From assembly GCF_001411555.2 (NCBI RefSeq), contig NC_049902.1, positions 11,475,888 to 11,539,887 on the forward strand: a DNA stretch of 64,000 nt, given 5' to 3'. This DNA is from Juglans regia. Its lineage: Eukaryota > Streptophyta > Magnoliopsida > Fagales > Juglandaceae. The notes under the pieces were generated by a model. That model did not search any database, was not told the DNA's origin, and was given only the letters and a program-made list of their open reading frames with translations. The position numbers were made by a program, and so were the translations under genes. Position 1 is the stretch's first letter. Every line of letters starts with the position of its first letter. Shown here piece after piece: positions 43,741-55,289 of the stretch.

Positions 43741-43915
43741 AAAGAACCCGATTTATGAGATTTCAACAATACATATTTGATAGATTCCTAATAACAAAAC
43801 CTTATCAAGTCATTAATTGAGTTGAATTAAAAGGATTTAAAAACATGTTATATATATTTGTTTAGAACTCTTGAATGCATTCAAAATGTCTTAGATAGCA
43901 AGTTATATGGATGAT

Positions 43916-44487
43916 TTAGGCCCTGTTTGGATATTGAGCTGAATTGAAATGAGTTGAATTCTTTATGAATAGTAGTGAGTTGAGATGGAGGAATAAGTTT
44001 TGTGAGACCCACCTAAGATGAGTTTAGATGTATTTAGATGTTAAGATGAATTTAGATATATTTATGGGAAGTTGAAAAAAGGTTGTGGGTCCTGCGTGTA
44101 AAAATGTGTTATGTTGGAAAAGGTTGTGGGTCCCGTATGTAAAGAGGTTTTAAGTTTAGATGAGTTTAGTGATTTGATAGTTGGGTGTTTAGATGTTAGA
44201 CTCAGCTTAAAATTAGACTGAACTGAATTGATCTCAGTTCAGTCCAAATTCCAAATGTGATCTTAGTCTGGAGTAGTTTGGATTCAGAGATGAGTTGAGA
44301 TGATTTGTGAATAGTAGAATAAAAGTTAAATTATTTATTATATTTTGTATGAGAATTTGAAAAAATTATTTTAAGATCTGAAAAAGTTGAATTGTTTATT
44401 ATATTTTGTGTGGGAATTTAGGAAAGTTGTAATAATGAGATGAGTTGAAATGAGTTGAGGTGAGTTTTGAATACAAACGAGATCTTA
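43916..44487. mobile_element. Two adjacent Tourist-like elements with TTA duplications
   Basis: The first element, 43919-44262, starts GGCCCTGTTTGGATATTGAG and ends AAATTCCAAATGTGATC. The second, 44266-44484, starts GTCTGGAGTAGTTTGGATTC and ends ATACAAACGAGATC. TTA occurs at 43916-43918, 44263-44265 and 44485-44487, fitting 3-bp TTA target duplications of the PIF/Harbinger (Tourist) class. The first carries two GGTTGTGGGTCC words and is a different subfamily from the second. Confidence 0.75.
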
Positions 44488-44489
44488 AC

Positions 44490-45270
44490 TTGTCATTCTA
44501 ATTCCTCTTGAAATTATTCTTAATCACTCTTAGATAAACACCTAACATGTCAGTTGAGTTTTGAACAATAATACTAGAGAACTTAATTCGCTTGGCCAAA
44601 TTTTCAGATCTTGTAAAGTACCTAAAATCTTTCTTTTATGTTTACTTCAATCTTTCATTCATTTGGTGAATTCCCTTATAATTTTCAAAACAGAATATAC
44701 CAATCAACCTATCATTTGGATACATAGATCAGAATCGACTTTTGACAAGCAATATGTATGAGTTAATACAATATTGTGATTCACAAACAACATAAAATCG
44801 AGCATCATGCCTTCAAAGTTTCAACTTTCTTTGAGTAAAACACAAACTGATCAGAAACCAATCAAAGTCTAAAAGCTCGTAGACCTCTTACTCATGATCA
44901 TGAGTTATGTATGTTAATGATTTTATAAGATTGATGGAGAAGTACAGAGAAAGAGCCTCCCTTTTGTCACTCTAGAGTCTACTTTATATAGACCTACATG
45001 ATGAAAGTCACCTTATCCTGCTTCAAACATAAATAATACTCAATATTCATGGATCTTAATTAGTTGCTAATACATTGTGAACAAATTTATTGCTCTAGCC
45101 CTTATCATAGCCATGCGATATTGCCCTTGGAATCTCTACCTAGCTAGAGTTTTCTAACTCAATGGAAGGTAGAAATTCTTATTGTTATTTAACAACATAT
45201 CAAACATAGAAAAGTAGTATTTTTAAAGAGGTTTAGCTTGATCAGCAAGTCATGTTATATATCTGTACGT
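44490..45270. other. Intergenic, no gene seen
   Basis: AT-rich sequence downstream of the patellin gene. It probably contains that gene's 3' UTR near 45100-45273. No supported ORF or repeat was recognised. Confidence 0.5.
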
Positions 45271-45273
45271 AGT

Positions 45274-48200
45274 TTAAGTAGAGGAGCTGATCTTCTTGAT
45301 CTTGTGTCGATAAAGAATACGCTTTTTCTTGAACGATAAATTCTGAACTATGAGCATAACTTTTCCAGGTTCTTTGTTCTTGAAAGAATTACGAACTGGA
45401 CCCTCCTGCACACCCATTTTCCTTTCCCTTTGAACAATAATGCTGTACGATCCCTCATGACTTGGTTCAAATTCCTCCTTGTAGTTCACTTCCCAACCCG
45501 TGACAGAAAGTTCCCAGATTAAAGTAGTTCCTGCCTGTTAATATGAAAAAGAACAGAAACATGCATTTAATAGAATTGAACACCATTCACTATACAAGTT
45601 TTAAGAGTCCTCTAAAGATCACCACTTAACAAGCTATTTTTCATTTGATGCTTTGCCCAACTTACCACATGAGACACAATAGATTAAGAAGATTAAGGCC
45701 CCGTTTGGATTCAGAAATGAGATGAGATGAATTGAAATGGTTTGTGAATAATAGTGAGATTTGTGAGTTGAAATATGTGAATAATAGTGAATAGTAGTGA
45801 TCTCACCTCATCTCTCAATCCAAACCGGCTCTAATAATAAGAATATTAAGATTTTAAGAACTTTACCAGTTACTTAAAAAATAATGTCCACTTGAATATA
45901 GAAAATCTAGCTGTGTGTACCTCTGACACTGGGATATTAATAGTTTCTGTTGATCCTGCCTTGACAACAACTTCCATTACAGCATCTTCAATGGAGAACT
46001 CAGAATCATTTTCCTGCTTAAGGCCACCACAATGGACAGGAATTTCCTCGGCAGGGATGTACCTGCATTAGTGAGGCTTTTACTTAGTTTCCATAATATC
46101 AGATAGACCCATCCAGATATGCAGTCTAGTAAGGAGAAAATTGGAAATATTTCTTACTTGAGCAAAGTTTCTGTAACCTTGGAAGGGCGTGCAAAGACAA
46201 ATTTACTCCTAGTTTGTTGGGTTAGGAAAGGTGATAGGAGAGCAGTGAAGGCATAAAACCAGAAAGGGACATTGATGAATATCTGAAACAAAGACATGTG
46301 GTTAGCCTTCGGTTATTGTGAAGAGAAATCTAAAAATGCAGATTAATTTGAAGCAAAATCTAAGTGGTTACATTGGAAATTTGGAAGTAAAACCCATGCA
46401 GGTTTGAAATCTATGGAAAAAAAGTTGTGAAAATTCGATGTATGTTCTTTATATCTATAGTTTAATCCTATATAATTTGTAACATGATCATGTATACATC
46501 ATGAAACGAAAGTGTTTGAGCAAAATCCTAGTTTTGAATGTGAGAGAACAATGGCTTGAGCAGATTTTTATATGGCCTGAAGAAAACACAGTATTCACCA
46601 TGCAAATCATCAATTTATGAAAAGTAAAAGAGGGAAAACCGACTTTTATGATGAAAATAATTTTGAAGAAGCAAGCAAATTAATTATCGCGGTAGGTTTG
46701 TCACAACCATGTTTTTTTTAAAAAGATATAATTTAGCCTCGTTTATTTTTGCAGATGAGATGAGATGAGATTAAAATTAAAAATTGAATAAAATATTGTT
46801 AGAATATATTTTTTTAATATTATTTTTGTTTTGAGATTTGAAAAAGTTGAATTGTTTATTTTATTTTGTGAGAATTTGAGAAAGTTGTAATGATTAGATG
46901 AGATGAGATGAGATGAGATGAGTTAAAATGAGTTGTGAAAACAAATGAGGCCTAAACATGAGTAAAACCATGCACCATGAAGATAAAAAACTATAAAGTG
47001 TAAAGAAAATATTACATTTTTTTCAACAAATTCTGGATAGTTATCTTGGAGAAGCCCAACCACTTGCTTTATAGAACACCAAAGCTCCTTCTTTGAGGGG
47101 CCTGAAGTGTTCCTAAGATTACTGATTTGGAGCAATGAAGACACACCACCAGGCTTGAAATCAAGTTTTTGAATCCCCTTCTCCATCAACTGAACCCTCC
47201 ACCTCAAGAACTTTTCATGCTTCTCCTCAGTCCCTAGCATCTTGTTATACATCTCATTGTCTCCAAGCAACCCGAAGTTATTGTAGCATACTGGGTGGCC
47301 TTGGCGGTCCAAGCCATTCATGTAGCACATCATGTCAAGTTCAGTACTATCAATGCTTTCTTTCAATATCGAATCAATATTATTTTCTTTCCTCCATTGA
47401 AGGGTATTCCTTAACATTTCAAAAGCATCATTGACCTTGAATTCTCTAGCCTTCAAGAACTTCAGTAGTATTATATCAGTGGCATTATCTCCTTTACTAG
47501 GCAATAATGGTATCTCCCAAAGCGCAATATCCTTATCGACATTAAGATTTTCTTCCTCAATAGGCAAATGGGTCTTATCTTGCTTGGACTCTTTGCTCTC
47601 TTTGGCACCATTCTTGTCAGCGTTTTCTTCTTCTATCCCTTCAAGTACCAACTTTTCATTTTCTTCACTCTTTTCTTCTTTTTTCTCCCTGATCTCTTTT
47701 CTCACTTTCTTCAATGATTTTGCATTCTCTTGCAAATCCATTTGCTCTTTCTTCCCCTTGAACAAATGATTGCCATTGATTGATTCTTCAACCTTTGCTC
47801 TCAGCTCAGCCAATGCCTTCTTCTCATACTCTTTCCAATCTGAAGGAAAGTTGCTCATATCCGAATATGAAGAACTCCTCTCAACTGTAAGAGGTGGCTG
47901 TGAATTAACATCACTTCTTTCAGCTTCATCTTTCTTCTTCTTCTCCACTGTTTCATCGACATTATTTTTATTCTCATGGATCCATAGCTTTCCCTTGATA
48001 ACTTCATCAATCTTCATTTTGAGTTTTGCAAATGCCTTTTTTTCATGCACTTTCAAGTGAGAGAGGAAGTTGCTTTCTTCCCTAGGCGAGGTATTCTTCT
48101 CAGCTACAGGAGATGATGACATATCCTTTCTTTCAGCTTTGCTTTCCTTCTCCTCCACTTTCTTTTCTGTTAGTTCATGTACATTCTTTCCATTATCAAT

Positions 48201-48347
48201 CACTTCCTCCATTTTTTGCACATTATCTTCCTTTGGTTCCCCATTTTGTTCTACACCTTCCACCTTTGCCACTATGACATCTTCGCTTTCAACATTCTGA
48301 GATGGCTTTTGCTCTTGCTTTCCATCAACCTCAGTAGTTTTGGCCAT
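45274..48347 (-). CDS. Patellin (SEC14 CRAL-TRIO + GOLD domain protein), 4 coding exons
   Basis: Coding exons: 48347-47016, 46282-46158, 46062-45921 and 45534-45274, giving 619 aa with all junctions in frame. Residues 1-270 are acidic and lysine-rich, low complexity and probably coiled or disordered, with a duplicated segment (93-118 and 166-191: S-N-F-x-S...EKKA-x-A-x-L). CRAL-TRIO-N is near 290-330 (LLKFLKAREFKVNDAF), the SEC14 lipid-binding fold about 340-500, and the GOLD domain in the last about 110 residues. The C-terminus is basic. Known: patellins bind phosphoinositides and act in membrane trafficking and cell-plate formation; this is the expected role here. Length is within the family range. 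Which paralogue it is cannot be settled by eye. Two introns carry Tourist-like MITEs. Confidence 0.95.
45694..45834. mobile_element. Tourist-like MITE in patellin intron
   Basis: The element is 45697-45831. Left GGCCCCGTTTGGATTCAG and right CAATCCAAACCGGCTC are inverted, flanked by TAA on both sides (45694-45696, 45832-45834). It is a short 135-bp form with ATGAGATGAGATGA inside. It lies in the last intron. Confidence 0.8.
46736..46952. mobile_element. Tourist-like MITE in patellin intron 1
   Basis: The left end GCCTCGTTTATTTTTGCAGA and right end GAAAACAAATGAGGC are inverted. The core has AATAAAATATTGTTAGAATA and TGAAAAAGTTGAATTGTTTA. Its right edge is about 60 bp from the exon 1 donor, so it shapes the 5' part of the intron. 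Confidence 0.75.
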
Positions 48348-48358
48348 TTTTGAAGTTT

Positions 48359-48540
48359 CCTATATCGAAATTCAGAGCTTTTCTAGTAAATTAGAAAAGT
48401 AGAAACAATTGCTTAAAATATGGAAAGAAAAATGTAAAAAGAGAGTAGGGGAGAGAGAAAAAGGGTTGAAGAACACAGACCTCACACCTAGCCACTTTTG
48501 TCTCCTGTGTTTTCTCTGCTCCTAATTTTTTTTGGTGGGG
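48359..48540 (-). other. Patellin 5' UTR with leader intron
   Basis: On the minus strand, AAAGTGGCTAG|GTGTGAGG gives a donor at 48487-48486 and TTCGATATAG|GAAACTTC an acceptor at 48361-48360. This is a 127-base intron in the leader, 12 bases before the ATG. The first exon extends upstream to an unset start near 48540. No ATG precedes the chosen one in the spliced leader that I can see. Confidence 0.55.
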
Positions 48541-48829
48541 GAGAGATCATCAGACAAAGAGAGCTTTTCAATGGTTATATTTAAGTGTTTGAAAAAATCA
48601 CCAAAATTAGTTACTTAACTAGAGTTTTCTTGAGTTGGTTATAACATATATAGTCTATTTAGATCAATGGTACTATATTTAGATCGATAATAAGTTAATT
48701 ATTTAAATTTATATTAATTTTAAAGCTTAATGAATAAATTATAATATGGATAAATTACAAAATAAAGCTATGTTCATTGTCCAACCAATGAGAATATTGT
48801 TTATAATGAATTTGCATACCCCTACTTAT

Positions 48830-49770
48830 ATGTATATACATACATTTATTTGTTTATGTAATTCATATTTGGAGTGAATATTTATAAACCATAATGAATG
48901 AAGTGCCTCCTTCCCCCTCTCTCTCGTAAAAAAATCAAGAGTTTCAGATTTAATTTTCGTCGGAAGGGGAGGAGGTCTCGGCTTCCTCCTCATTCTCCTC
49001 CATTCATCTACCTTGTCTATCATGATTTCTTATTATTAATTAAAATATAAAAAAGAGTTCATCTCTAGGACGTTTTTCTGTAGAGGTTGATTCATTTCTT
49101 TCTATGAATGGTGATGTTGAGTATCTATTTAGGCAGAAAATATTGTCTTTTGGACATTTGTTTGTAGAGAATATCAGCAATAGTGAAGACCAGACCAGTC
49201 ACAAAAGAAAATAGTGTACTAGTAGAGCTCCAAATGTATTATTTTGGTTGATGATGTCATGTTTGATATGAGAACATGCTAAAATATATGCGGTCATGGA
49301 TGTAAATTTATTTGATTATTGAATGATGACAATTTCTCTTAAAAAACAAAAACTATAATGCATTCTAAGAACAATTTGAGAGCATGAAATTTAGATATTA
49401 TAGAATATATAGTTTGGGGAGTACAAATTATTTTGGCCCGCCCTACTCGTGCACTACTCCTAAAATGGTTAGGAGACCTTTTATCATAGCTACCTAACTC
49501 CCCCAAAATAGTTGGAACTGCTTATTTACTTCCCAACTCCCCAAGGAGTTGGAACTGTAAATAAGTATATAGCTTCTAAGAGCATTCTCATTGGCTTGGG
49601 TAAATACATTTTTAAAATTTAGCCAATATCACACTTTTTTACATTTGCATATTCCATTTAAATTCAATCTCTATATTGGATTAGCCATTCACATTCTATA
49701 TAATACTAAAATATTATTATTTTAATAATTAATTAATTAAATTTATTTTTATCACATTTTATAGTTCTAC
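48830..49770. other. Intergenic, no gene seen
   Basis: Upstream flank of the patellin gene. AT-rich, with a short GGAACTGTAAATAAGTA repeat pair near 49510-49570. Nothing recognisable is encoded. Confidence 0.5.
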
Positions 49771-49775
49771 CAATT

Positions 49776-50200
49776 AAATGTTAATAATAATTATATTCTA
49801 GTTAAATTAATATTAAAAAAATTATTATTAAATGTTAATAATAATTATATTCTAATTAAATTAATATTAAAAAAAGTTTTATTAAATGTTAATAATAATT
49901 ATATTCTAGTTAAATTAATAGTAAAAAAAGTATTATTAAATGTTAATAATAATAATTATATTTTAATTAAATTAATATCAAAAAAGTTTTATTAAATGTT
50001 AATAATAATTATATTTTAATTAAATTAATATCAAAAAAGTTTTATTAAATGTTAATAATAATTATATTTTAATTAAATTAATATTAAAAAAGTATTATTA
50101 AATGTTAATAATAATTATATTCTACTTAAATTAATATTAAAAAATTATTATGAAATGTTAATAATAATTATATTCTAAATGTTAAATGTTAATTATATTC
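49776..50200. repeat. AT-rich tandem repeat, unit about 53-54 bp, about 8 copies
   Basis: The unit AAATGTTAATAATAATTATA, then TTCTAATTAAATTAATATTA, then an A-run and TTATT, repeats head to tail. Copies differ by a few substitutions and by the length of the A-run; the last ones are truncated. Almost no G or C. Confidence 0.9.
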
Positions 50201-50466
50201 TAATTAATTTAATTTGTTTGTTTGGAGTGAGAAATTAGTATTTTAATATTTAGAGAACCAATTATGGTTCTCTATATTTGGCCAATGACTGTAGTAAAAA
50301 TGAAAATTATTTTGAAGATGACCAATTCAATGTAGAGTTTTTTTATACAAGTTATCTAAATTTTAGATAATTTTTTCATTTGACCAAACTAACGAGAATG
50401 TTCTAAAAGATTTATTCCTCAAAATTGTTTACGGATGTATATTTTAATGCCGAGCTATTTAATTAA

Positions 50467-50605
50467 AGGGAAATAATATTTATAATCATGAAATACATAA
50501 ATGTCGAGCAATCTTTTTGAAAAAAATTAATTTTAATAATAAATTTTATTTTTTTTAAATAATTGTGTAATATTTATACACTCTACGACTGTTGAAACAC
50601 ACAAC
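50467..50605. mobile_element. MITE-like element (short form)
   Basis: It begins GGGAAATAATATTTATAATC and includes TTATACACTCTACGACTGTT at right, matching ends of the 23.8 and 41.4 kb copies. The right terminus is incomplete. Confidence 0.4.
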
Positions 50606-51369
50606 ACACTAGTAGGTATTTGTGTAATTTTGCTAAAATGAAGTGCCCAGAAAGTTTCCTGCAATATCCTCGGTTTTCCTCAATGATTTCAACTACAGTA
50701 TGTTTACATATATTTATACGTTTACACACATTCTTGTTAGTCATGGATGGTACTGCTGCAGTGTGTTATGGCCTAATAACGACTGCATATAGCATTATTT
50801 TTAATTAGATGTCTTCTTTATTTTGTTCAAATTTTCTTATATACGTAAGCTATCTCAATCCACCCAATCACCTTTGGATCATTTGGCCACCATTGACCAT
50901 CGCTTTTAGTATTTGGGATCCTATGTGGGATATTTAATTAGTCGCTACCAAATTCCTATTTTTCTTGTTAGATTTTATGATGGAAAAGAATCTTTACGAA
51001 ATTACCTGTTTGTGACATTTTTTAGAAGGAAAATATTTTAATTACAAAATAATTATATAAAAATAAATTTATAGACTGATGTGGCTTGATGTGGTATATT
51101 AGATTGTAAAATTAATTTTATTATAAAATAAATTTAACGAATTCTATAAAATCAAATTAATTTATAAATTTATTTTATATAATTTCCATATGTCTATAAC
51201 AATTCTTTTCTTAAAAATACTAGTCTTGAAAAAATTAATAAGTTTTTTTTTTTTTTTAAATTTTCAAGTGATATGATAAAACGTTTGAAATTTACTTTTT
51301 GTGACTGACTTTTTGTTTGCGCTGAAATTGTTGGATAAACATTCAAACGTCATATCACCATTAAAGTTC

Positions 51370-52522
51370 AATGCTCTACCATTTTTTCTTTTTTTTTTTT
51401 ATGGCAATAGTCTCATTTCATTAATGAAAATGAAGTTACAAAAATGACTTAATATATGGACAAATTCAAACTATAAGCCAACTATGCTTAAGTTTTGAGC
51501 CTTCTCCACACATAAATTCTTTTGTAGCGGACATTGTCTTAACTTCTCAATAAACTCTCTCTAAACAGAGAAAGCGTTCTGTAAACAGAACTAGAAGGCC
51601 CCTCTATCCTCCTAGGGAGGAGAAGTACGAGACACTGCTATAGATACTAAATCCAATAAACTAAACTACAAAGCCACATGCCTCGGTGTGACCCGGACGA
51701 CACGCCCACCACAAGCATCGGCTTCTTGAGCCCTGATGGCACGCGCATCCAGCTCACGCACAGACACAACAACCTTCACTACGCAGGTAGCACCTACGTG
51801 CGAACACTGGTCGTACGATATCACTGGCCATAACATCGCCCCCCACTCTCGAATAGCTCTTGCCCCAGATTGCGTACGATCCAAAGGCACAACACCTCAC
51901 TTGGGTCAACAAAAGAACACAAAAACACAAAAACAGACACTACACAATACTGGAACAGAACAAAAACAGAGAACCAAATCGAATGAACAGTGCACGATGC
52001 GACGGCAGTGGCGCGTGCAGGGTGCTAGTCACTCTGGAAGGAAAACCGCCAGTCACTCGTGGAAGCCCCGGAGTCAAGGAGGCCAGAGAAGCCGAGCGTG
52101 GCATTGGCATAGGGCTCCGCGGTGGCGCGTGATGAGCACGCGTCAACGAGATCCGGAACTTCGTCCCTCGCGTGCGGGTTACGCTCCACTCCGATGAACG
52201 CCGTATTTGGTGGACTTGAAGATCGGCGGCTGGGCTTCATCCCGGTGGGGCGCGTGTAGGAAGTAGATGGCTGCAAAGACCCGAACGACAATCCTCCCTT
52301 ATTCGGCCTGAAAAACAAAACAAAATAAAAAACACTACACAGAAATAAAACTGGACAGACGAAAAGGGGGAGGGGAAGGAGAAAAGAGGGGGGAGGAGCC
52401 AGAGCTCCCACCTCCTTTCGATTCAAACTGGAGCTTTAGGGTTTAGAGAGAAGGAAGAGGGTTTTTTCTAGAGAGAGAAGGAAAAAGGAACTGGGCAGAC
52501 TCGGAAATAATGCTCTACCATT
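51370..52522 (-). mobile_element. Poly(A) retroposon with perfect 14-bp target duplication
   Basis: The element is 51384-52508 on the minus strand. Both flanks are AATGCTCTACCATT (51370-51383 and 52509-52522), perfectly matched. The 3' end reads ATGAGACTATTGCCAT then a poly(A) interrupted once. The 5' end is pyrimidine-rich with AAACCCTAAAGCTCC. It is GC-rich against an AT-rich setting. It carries an ORF of 133 codons (52426-52025), Ser/Pro/Arg-rich, not recognised. No RT is present. It is either an internally deleted L1 that kept its 5' UTR, or a LINE-mobilised transcript. The intact flanks suggest a fairly young insertion. Confidence 0.85.
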
Positions 52523-53044
52523 AACCTTTACATTTTCAATGTAAATTACCTAAAGATAATCGGCATGCATGCATAATTTCCTGTAAGAAAAATGAATATT
52601 CATCATGAATTATTTATAATAAAATAAATATTATTTATAATCAAAATAAATTCGTTTTAATAAAAAATAACTGATAATAAATAAATAATTTTTTATAATG
52701 ATTATTTTTATAATTCATAAATATGTTCGATTGAACAATTAACTATATATATATATATATAACCCTTAAAAAAAACAAAAAAAATTAACTATATATAACC
52801 ATTTCAATGTACTACGTCCATTAACGTTCGAAAGAAGTCTGTTTATATAAGTGGTTCAGACTAGCTCCCTGAGGAACGTCGTAAAATTAAAGAGAATTGG
52901 TAAACATAATTTTTTTTTATGGAAGTTCAATATTATATGCATGTTCAAATCAAATGTACTACGATTGAAAGGCGAGGATGTATTACTACGTACGTACCGT
53001 TTAGAAGATTCGAACAAGATCTATCAATTAAGTTTGTTTCGTTT

Positions 53045-53240
53045 GATTATGCAGTTCAGATGAAATGAGATGTTTTGTTAAAAATTGAATAAAATGTTGT
53101 TATAATATAATTTTTTCATATTATTTTTATTTTGAGATCTGAAAAAATTGAATTGCTTATTATATTTTGTATGAAAATTTGAGAAAATTATAATAATTAT
53201 ATGAGATGAAATAGTTTGATTTTGTATAATCAAACAACGT
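53045..53240. mobile_element. Tourist-like MITE
   Basis: It starts GTTTGATTATGCAGTTCAGA and ends TTTTGTATAATCAAAC, inverted over about 16 bases. Core words GAATAAAATGTTGTTATAAT and AATTGAATTGCTTATTATAT fit the family. Confidence 0.7.
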
Positions 53241-53446
53241 CCTTGAATTGTGTTCAAATATATATGTCAGTATAGATATATTTTCGTCAATGATCACGGC
53301 TCTTAGAAATCGAACCAAAAGATTAGCAAAATTCCTCCAACATTGGAACAATATGATCATAAAATGTGTAAGTATTACTTACTGCGATGCTTTTTCCCAA
53401 CCCCAAAAATTCCTTCATTTTTTCCTTGAGGGTGCATATAAATAAA

Positions 53447-53470
53447 TATATATATATATATATATATATT
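53447..53470. repeat. (TA)n microsatellite
   Basis: About eleven TA units in intergenic DNA. Confidence 0.9.
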
Positions 53471-53614
53471 CCCATTAATTAACATTCAAATGTATTACCA
53501 TTAATTAGCTTTTGAAAGATTGAATCAGTTTGTTAATATCTTCTACATATAAGTATTATAAGTATGCTAAGTTTGAACATATTTAAAATGTGTTAAATTT
53601 GAACATATATATAT

Positions 53615-53792
53615 AAAGAGAAATGATTTGTAGAAGCTCCAAATAGACAAGTTCCATACAAACATTTGTAAAAAAGTAGACCCCACCTTAAAAAAATGTA
53701 AAAAAACTATTATTTATTTGTGGGACTCATTGTTTTACGAAAGGCTTGTATGAGATTTGTCTATTTATGACTTGTATCTAGCATTACTCATA
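53615..53792. mobile_element. MITE with inverted ends and inner hairpin
   Basis: Left AGAGAAATGATTTGTAGAAG and right CTTGTATCTAGCATTACTC are inverted. Inner AAATAGACAAGTTCCATACA pairs with TGTATGAGATTTGTCTATTT, and GTAGACCCCACC with TGGGACTCA-like sequence. Non-coding. Confidence 0.65.
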
Positions 53793-53799
53793 TATAAAT

Positions 53800-55285
53800 G
53801 CCCTGATCTCTTCCAGCTTGCTTCATGATAATCAAGAGATATCACACATTCACACGTACATGACAAATGACGTAGAAAATTTACATCATGTTGCTCCATA
53901 TTTATGGTGCCACCCCAATGGTCATTGTTCAAAGACTATCTAGCTAGTGAGGGCTCTTATCTCTCTTTTTTTAGATGTTGAAGAAATTTGAGAGGATATG
54001 AAAAATAAATACGACTTTGAGGCATATAGAACATTATATATCTTTAAGGTGATAATTTCATCTACTCAAAAGAGTTTGTTACCGGGTTATAAGCAATTCA
54101 CCTCTAGAATATAACAAAATCACAAAATGCAGATAGCAATTCTGAAAATTTTCTTTTAGAATTTCTCTGCAAAATTGTGTATGAGACTGAAAATATGGGA
54201 GAATTGAATGTTTAAATTCGTGGGTCTCATCTTCTATTTATAGAGAATGAAGTGACATCATGTGAAATATCATAATTCTTAACTTGTAACTTTTAAATAG
54301 CAGTTACTAATTTAAAGATCATAATATTTCACTTAGAGAATAAGGGACATGCCTGATCAAGTGGTTGGACACCTCTCTTTCCCAATTGAGGCTACTAGTT
54401 TAAAACACACTTGTGACACATTTTTAGATTTATCAATTTTGAAGCATATATAAGCTTGCGTGCAGCCTTGTGTCACCAATTCGAATGGACCATGCGCCTC
54501 TCCAAATGGGCAGTGCACCCCTTGGGCTATCACATGCTTTGTTAAAATTAAATCATCAAGGTGTAGTCAAGGAATTTATTTTCTTTTGAAATAACACACC
54601 CTTATCACTGAATCAATACATCTTATTGTAGTAGTGGTTCACGAAAAATAAATAATAACTCATATTGAATAAATTCACATATTTAATATCACAATCTACA
54701 ATATAAATATAACAATAGCTCCCACGTTCATTCACTTGTTGGTGCTCTTAATTAGTATTTGGTCATAACCAGACTCGAGCTTGCTAAAATTGTCAACACC
54801 CTCAATCAATACATACATGCACCAACCAATTATCATTTTTGGGCACACTAGTTTGGCTTCAACATATTTTCTCACACTACACCACATGATCTCTCATAGT
54901 GTGCTAAGAAGCAACCCACTTTCTCTCGCGACGTTGCTATGTTGATAGTCAAGGGTGGTCAAAAGCTAAATTGTTAGTTTTCTTACATCGAAATAAATAA
55001 ATATATATATATTTGCCCACACTAAACTAAATCTAGAGTCATACAAATAAAAAATAATAATTTTTTAAAAAATGAATAGAGGGGGCCTCAAAATCGACCT
55101 GTTTTAGGGTAGCCAGATCCACCCTTCAATCACTCCATGCTAAGATGACAACATCCACTCTAGGTGGGATTGATTTCTAGCCATCCCAAGCCAATATGGC
55201 TAGGTCTATTCTCAATATTAGCTCCCCGACTACTTGGTCCAGTAGTCCCTCGATAGTGTTTGTTCCTTTTGGAGCCTCGAGTCCT
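53800..55285. other. Intergenic, no gene seen
   Basis: No supported ORF. Near 54350-54420 a GCCTGATCAAGTGGTTGG word followed by CTAGTTTAAAACACA is weakly reminiscent of a tRNA-derived SINE promoter, but it is too degenerate to call. Confidence 0.5.
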
Positions 55286-55289
55286 TTGT

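Noticed and set aside
47431..48300. Three Ser/Phe-rich plus-strand ORFs
   Set aside because: They are antisense shadows of the lysine/glutamate-rich N-terminal exon of the patellin gene.
49776..50200. CRISPR-like regular repeat array
   Set aside because: There are no unique spacers between the repeats; it is a plain head-to-tail minisatellite in a plant genome.
54340..54430. Possible tRNA-derived SINE (A-box-like GATCAAGTGGTTGG, B-box-like AGTTTAAAACAC)
   Set aside because: Both boxes are degenerate, and no poly(A), target duplication or second copy was seen.
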